A stretch of DNA of 30,163 nucleotides, from IMG/VR virus record IMGVR_UViG_3300025652_000340, positions 1 through 30,163 of that record, one strand, 5' to 3'. A program made the position numbers and the translations under genes. A model generated the notes under the pieces. The model saw nothing but the letters and a program-made list of their open reading frames with translations, ran no database searches and was not told the origin of the DNA. The stretch comes from a virus. Positions 27,928 through 30,163 of this stretch are shown in pieces (position 1 is the first letter of the stretch; the number at the start of each line of letters is the position of its first letter).

Positions 27928-27950
27928 AAACACAAAAAATAACAAATAAA

Positions 27951-27963
27951 GTATTATATAATT
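27951..27963 (+). promoter_or_regulatory. TATTATATA box before the protease gene
   Basis: GTATTATATAATT touches the ATG of the protease gene, with TAAC 8 nt upstream (ATAACAAATAAAG). The same layout occurs before the genes at 21111 and 29145. If it is a -10-like element the message would have almost no leader. Confidence 0.35.
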
Positions 27964-28551
27964 ATGAAAATAATAGAATTAATTTTAGATGAAGATGAAG
28001 CAATCGGAGTAGAAGCAATTTCAGTTGTAGAAAATCCAGCAATTGAATCTGATTTTATAGCACTTAATAATCAAGAAATTAAACTTGCAGAGATAAACAA
28101 AGAAAAACGTTTATTAATGGGTGCTTTATTAATACCGCAAAAACCTATTTACAGAAAAAGTGGTAAAGAAGAATACTATATTTTCTTTTCAAGAAAGACA
28201 GTAGAAAGAGCATCACAAATGTATTTGCAAAATGGTAACCAATCAAATTCAACATTAGAACACGATTCACAATTAAAAGGATTAACATTAGTTGAAAGTT
28301 GGATAGTTGAGGACAAGGTAAAAGATAAGACTGCATTGTATGGTTTAGATGTACCAGTAGGAACTTGGATGGGTTCTGTAAAAGTTGACAATGATGAAGT
28401 TTGGAATGACTATGTGAAAAGTGGTAAAGTAAAAGGTTTCAGTATTGAGGGATATTTTGCGGACAAATTAGAAAGACCAAACGAAGAAATAGAAGAAAAC
28501 CTATCAGCAGAAGAAAAGCTAATTGAAGAACTTAAAAAAGCATTGTCATAA
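27964..28551 (+). CDS. XkdF-like prohead protease
   Basis: A 195-residue protein. KRLLMGALLIPQKPIYRKSG, YYIFFSRKTVERASQMYLQN and NSTLEHDSQLKGLTLVESWI are the hallmark stretches of the XkdF family. The likely active-site residues are His100 (TLEHD) and Ser160 (GFSIEG). Such enzymes trim scaffold and capsid during head maturation. The C-terminus is a Glu-rich helix. Two scaffold-like genes and the capsid gene follow, the standard order of a head maturation module. Confidence 0.8.
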   Translation: MKIIELILDEDEAIGVEAISVVENPAIESDFIALNNQEIKLAEINKEKRLLMGALLIPQKPIYRKSGKEEYYIFFSRKTVERASQMYLQNGNQSNSTLEHDSQLKGLTLVESWIVEDKVKDKTALYGLDVPVGTWMGSVKVDNDEVWNDYVKSGKVKGFSIEGYFADKLERPNEEIEENLSAEEKLIEELKKALS

Positions 28552-28682
28552 TGAGGGCGGTTTATTGTAAATGTTTAAACACTTACTCAATAGAGTGTAA
28601 AACAAATCCAGTAAAAGGATGTGAAACCCCAGAGTATTGGAAGCAAGGAATAGGAAACATTAGCAACACAGACGAAGAATAA
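28551..28682 (+). CDS. Small Cys-rich protein
   Basis: A 43-residue protein with four Cys: YCKC near the start, EC at 15-16 and GCETPEYW around 24. Four Cys could hold one zinc ion. Its ATG shares a base with the stop of the protease gene. It may be a minor assembly factor. The acidic end NISNTDEE carries no known motif. Confidence 0.55.
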   Translation: MRAVYCKCLNTYSIECKTNPVKGCETPEYWKQGIGNISNTDEE

Positions 28683-28701
28683 ATTTAATTAATATATAAC
28701 T

Positions 28702-29085
28702 ATGAACACACAAAGAGAAGTATTTAAAAAATTATTTAAGGAAGAGAAAACAGAATTGGCAACGCAGAAAGTTGAGTTGGCAAGAAAGCCTCAATCTATT
28801 TTAAAAGATGTAAAAAAGTTAGATTCAAAACTAAAATCAGAAGAAGGTAAAATTGATAAAATTTATTTAAACTACAAAAACGCTCAAAAGGAATTTGTGA
28901 AATTAATGGATAGTATAAATTCTGACCTTGATAAATATGAAGATGATTTAAAAGATATTATGGATGTCGCTCAAGAAATAGGTTTAGATGGTAGACAAAT
29001 AGATGGATTTACAGAAACTGCTAATTTGATATTAGAAATTACAAAAATATCAAATCAAAATAAAAAGTTATATCCAAGTGTTTAA
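28702..29085 (+). CDS. Coiled-coil protein in the head module, possible scaffold component
   Basis: A 127-residue, nearly all-helical protein rich in Lys, Glu and Asp: QREVFKKLFKEEKTELATQK, then LDSKLKSEEGKIDKIYLNYK and DKYEDDLKDIMDVAQEIGL. Location between the protease and the second scaffold-like gene, and the lack of any rigid core, suit a scaffold or assembly factor. A tandem TATATA stretch lies before the start. No family is recognised. Confidence 0.55.
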   Translation: MNTQREVFKKLFKEEKTELATQKVELARKPQSILKDVKKLDSKLKSEEGKIDKIYLNYKNAQKEFVKLMDSINSDLDKYEDDLKDIMDVAQEIGLDGRQIDGFTETANLILEITKISNQNKKLYPSV

Positions 29086-29130
29086 TTTTAGACATTAATT
29101 AAAAACCAAAACGCAAAATATTAACTAAAT

Positions 29131-29144
29131 TTTATTATATAACT
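29131..29144 (+). promoter_or_regulatory. TATTATATA box before the scaffold-like gene
   Basis: TTATTATATAACT lies directly before ATG, preceded by TAAC and a 7-nt AT spacer (TTAACTAAATT). It belongs to the same set as the boxes near 1191, 19494, 21100 and 27951. It would give the scaffold and capsid genes their own late transcript. Confidence 0.4.
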
Positions 29145-29717
29145 ATGAACACAAATCAAACATTAAACAAAGTTAGAACTTTGCTCGGTATCGAAGTGAA
29201 GTTGGAACAAATGAAGCTTGATAATGGTGCTGTTTTAGAAGCAGAAGTATTTGAAGTTGGTGCAGAAATCTTTGTCGTTGCAGATGAAGAAAGAGTTGCA
29301 GTACCAGTTGGAGAATATGTTGCAGAAGATAGTTCTACTATCGTAGTTTTAGAAGAGGGCGTAATTGGAGAAATCAAAGAAGTTGGAGCAGAAGAAGAAG
29401 CACCAGTAGAAGATGAAGCACCAGTTGAAGAAGATTTATCTACGGAAACTGCAACACCTAAAAAAGTTGTTGAATCAATAAGTAAAGAAACTTTCTTTTC
29501 TGAAATTGAAAAGTTAAGAAATGAAATCAACGAACTAAAACTTGCAAAGGTTGAAGTAAAAGAAGTTAAAGAAGTATCTGTTGAATTATCTTCTGATGAA
29601 GTTGAGGGAATATCTCACAATCCAGAAAACGAAACAAGTAAAAAAGAGTTAAACCTTTACTCTCAAAAAGGTAAGAATAACACAATTAATAGAATTTTTA
29701 ACAAATTAAATAAATAA
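29145..29717 (+). CDS. Scaffold-like protein before the capsid gene
   Basis: A 190-residue acidic protein. The first 75 residues (LLGIEVKLEQMKLDNGAVLE, AEIFVVADEERVAVPVGEYV) form a small beta domain that I know from genes just before the capsid in Bacteroidota phages. A linker with repeated APVE(D/E)E follows, then a coiled coil (SEIEKLRNEINELKLAKVEV) and a basic tail ending INRIFNKLNK, which could dock to capsid subunits. The whole is typical of scaffolds that a protease removes. It ends 3 nt before the capsid start. Confidence 0.7.
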   Translation: MNTNQTLNKVRTLLGIEVKLEQMKLDNGAVLEAEVFEVGAEIFVVADEERVAVPVGEYVAEDSSTIVVLEEGVIGEIKEVGAEEEAPVEDEAPVEEDLSTETATPKKVVESISKETFFSEIEKLRNEINELKLAKVEVKEVKEVSVELSSDEVEGISHNPENETSKKELNLYSQKGKNNTINRIFNKLNK

Positions 29718-29720
29718 AAA

Positions 29721-30163
29721 ATGAGTTTATCAATTACAAGTACTTACGCTGGGGAATTTGCTGGGAAATATATTTCTGCTGCACTTTTATCTGGAAACAC
29801 AATTGCAAATGGATTAATCGAGGTTAAGCCAAATGTAAAATTTAAAGAAGTTTTAAAAAGAGTTAGTTTATCTGGTGCTATTGCAAACGCAAGTTGTGAT
29901 TTTATAGATGCTGGAGCAGTTGTTTTGACTGAAAGAATTATAGAGCCAAAAGAATTACAAATCAATTTAGAACTTTGTAAGACACCTTTTCAATCTGATT
30001 GGGATGCAATTGAAATGGGATATTCTGCTCACGACAATATGCCTAAAACTTTTTCTGATTACTTTATCGGTTTAATGGCTGCTGAAATTTCTGCACAAAC
30101 AGAGACTGATATCTGGAGTGGAACTGCTGGAGCTGGAACATTTGATGGTTTTGCCACATTATT
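29721..30163 (+). CDS. Major capsid protein, 5' part (continues at base 1)
   Basis: The first 147 residues of the capsid protein, beginning MSLSITSTYAGEFAGKYISA. The segment GLIEVKPNVKFKEVLKRVSL and FQSDWDAIEMGYSAHDNMPK are recognisable from Bacteroidota phage capsids with the HK97 fold. The frame leaves the window inside codon 148 and resumes at base 44, after the 43-nt overlap. No long N-terminal delta domain is present, which agrees with a separate scaffold gene just upstream. Confidence 0.85.
   Translation, partial: MSLSITSTYAGEFAGKYISAALLSGNTIANGLIEVKPNVKFKEVLKRVSLSGAIANASCDFIDAGAVVLTERIIEPKELQINLELCKTPFQSDWDAIEMGYSAHDNMPKTFSDYFIGLMAAEISAQTETDIWSGTAGAGTFDGFATL
30121..30163. repeat. Terminal redundancy, right copy
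   Basis: Identical to bases 1-43 and inside the capsid gene. It marks the place where the circular sequence was opened. Confidence 0.9.

Noticed and set aside
29156-29530. Minus-strand frame inside the scaffold-like gene with Ser/Thr repeats
   Set aside because: The repeats mirror the Glu/Val/Pro repeats of the real gene on the other strand.

Overview
The window looks like one complete, circularised genome of a tailed phage (siphovirus-like, about 30.1 kb) that infects a member of the Bacteroidota, probably a flavobacterium. The first 43 bases are repeated exactly as the last 43, and the major capsid gene runs off the right end and continues in frame at the left end, so the linear ends are an assembly cut. 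The host guess rests on three things: very AT-rich DNA; A-rich leaders instead of Shine-Dalgarno sites; and promoters of the Bacteroidota type (TTG, 19 nt, TAnnTTTG). Many proteins also resemble families I associate with Bacteroidota phages. No integrase, excisionase or CI-type repressor was recognised, so nothing in the sequence supports lysogeny. No tRNA, rRNA or CRISPR array was seen.

Layout, in circular order. (1) Late plus-strand block, 17.7 kb through the origin of coordinates to 6.8 kb: sigma-70-like factor, a run of small proteins, terminase small and large subunits, a tail assembly chaperone with a -1 frameshift on a run of ten T, tail completion proteins, two large tail proteins, tape measure, XkdF-type protease, scaffold-like proteins, major capsid protein, putative tail tube protein, portal, connector, a LamG-like fibre protein and a lysis cassette (small holin, M15 peptidase, two membrane proteins). 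Tail genes come before head genes. (2) Minus-strand block, 6.85-8.66 kb: six small genes separated by a family of short repeats, some in inverted orientation around single genes, next to three hairpins that share one loop sequence. (3) A 500-nt control region, 8.66-9.16 kb, with outward promoters and repeated boxes. (4) Early plus-strand block, 9.16-15.2 kb: ERF annealing protein, SSB-like protein, SegE-like GIY-YIG nuclease, RecA-fold helicase/ATPase, two PD-(D/E)XK nucleases and small conserved proteins. (5) A second promoter-led block, 15.3-17.5 kb: small membrane proteins, a split DNA methyltransferase and a protein with a DnaA-domain-IV-like helix-turn-helix.

How it may work together (inference): host RNA polymerase reads the early plus operon and the minus cassette operon from the control region. 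Repeated TGTTAAA boxes beside three promoters suggest one shared regulator. ERF, the RecE-like exonuclease and the SSB-like protein form a recombination and annealing module, with the RecA-fold ATPase as likely replicative helicase. The sigma-like protein may switch on late genes, several of which have a TATTATATA box just before their start codon.

The most unusual parts are the inverted-repeat-bounded minus-strand cassettes and their hairpins, the dual-coded frameshift region of the tail chaperone, and a set of broken or recombining genes: a split methyltransferase, a chimeric scar of the exonuclease gene, and two genes with in-frame coding potential directly after their stop codon.
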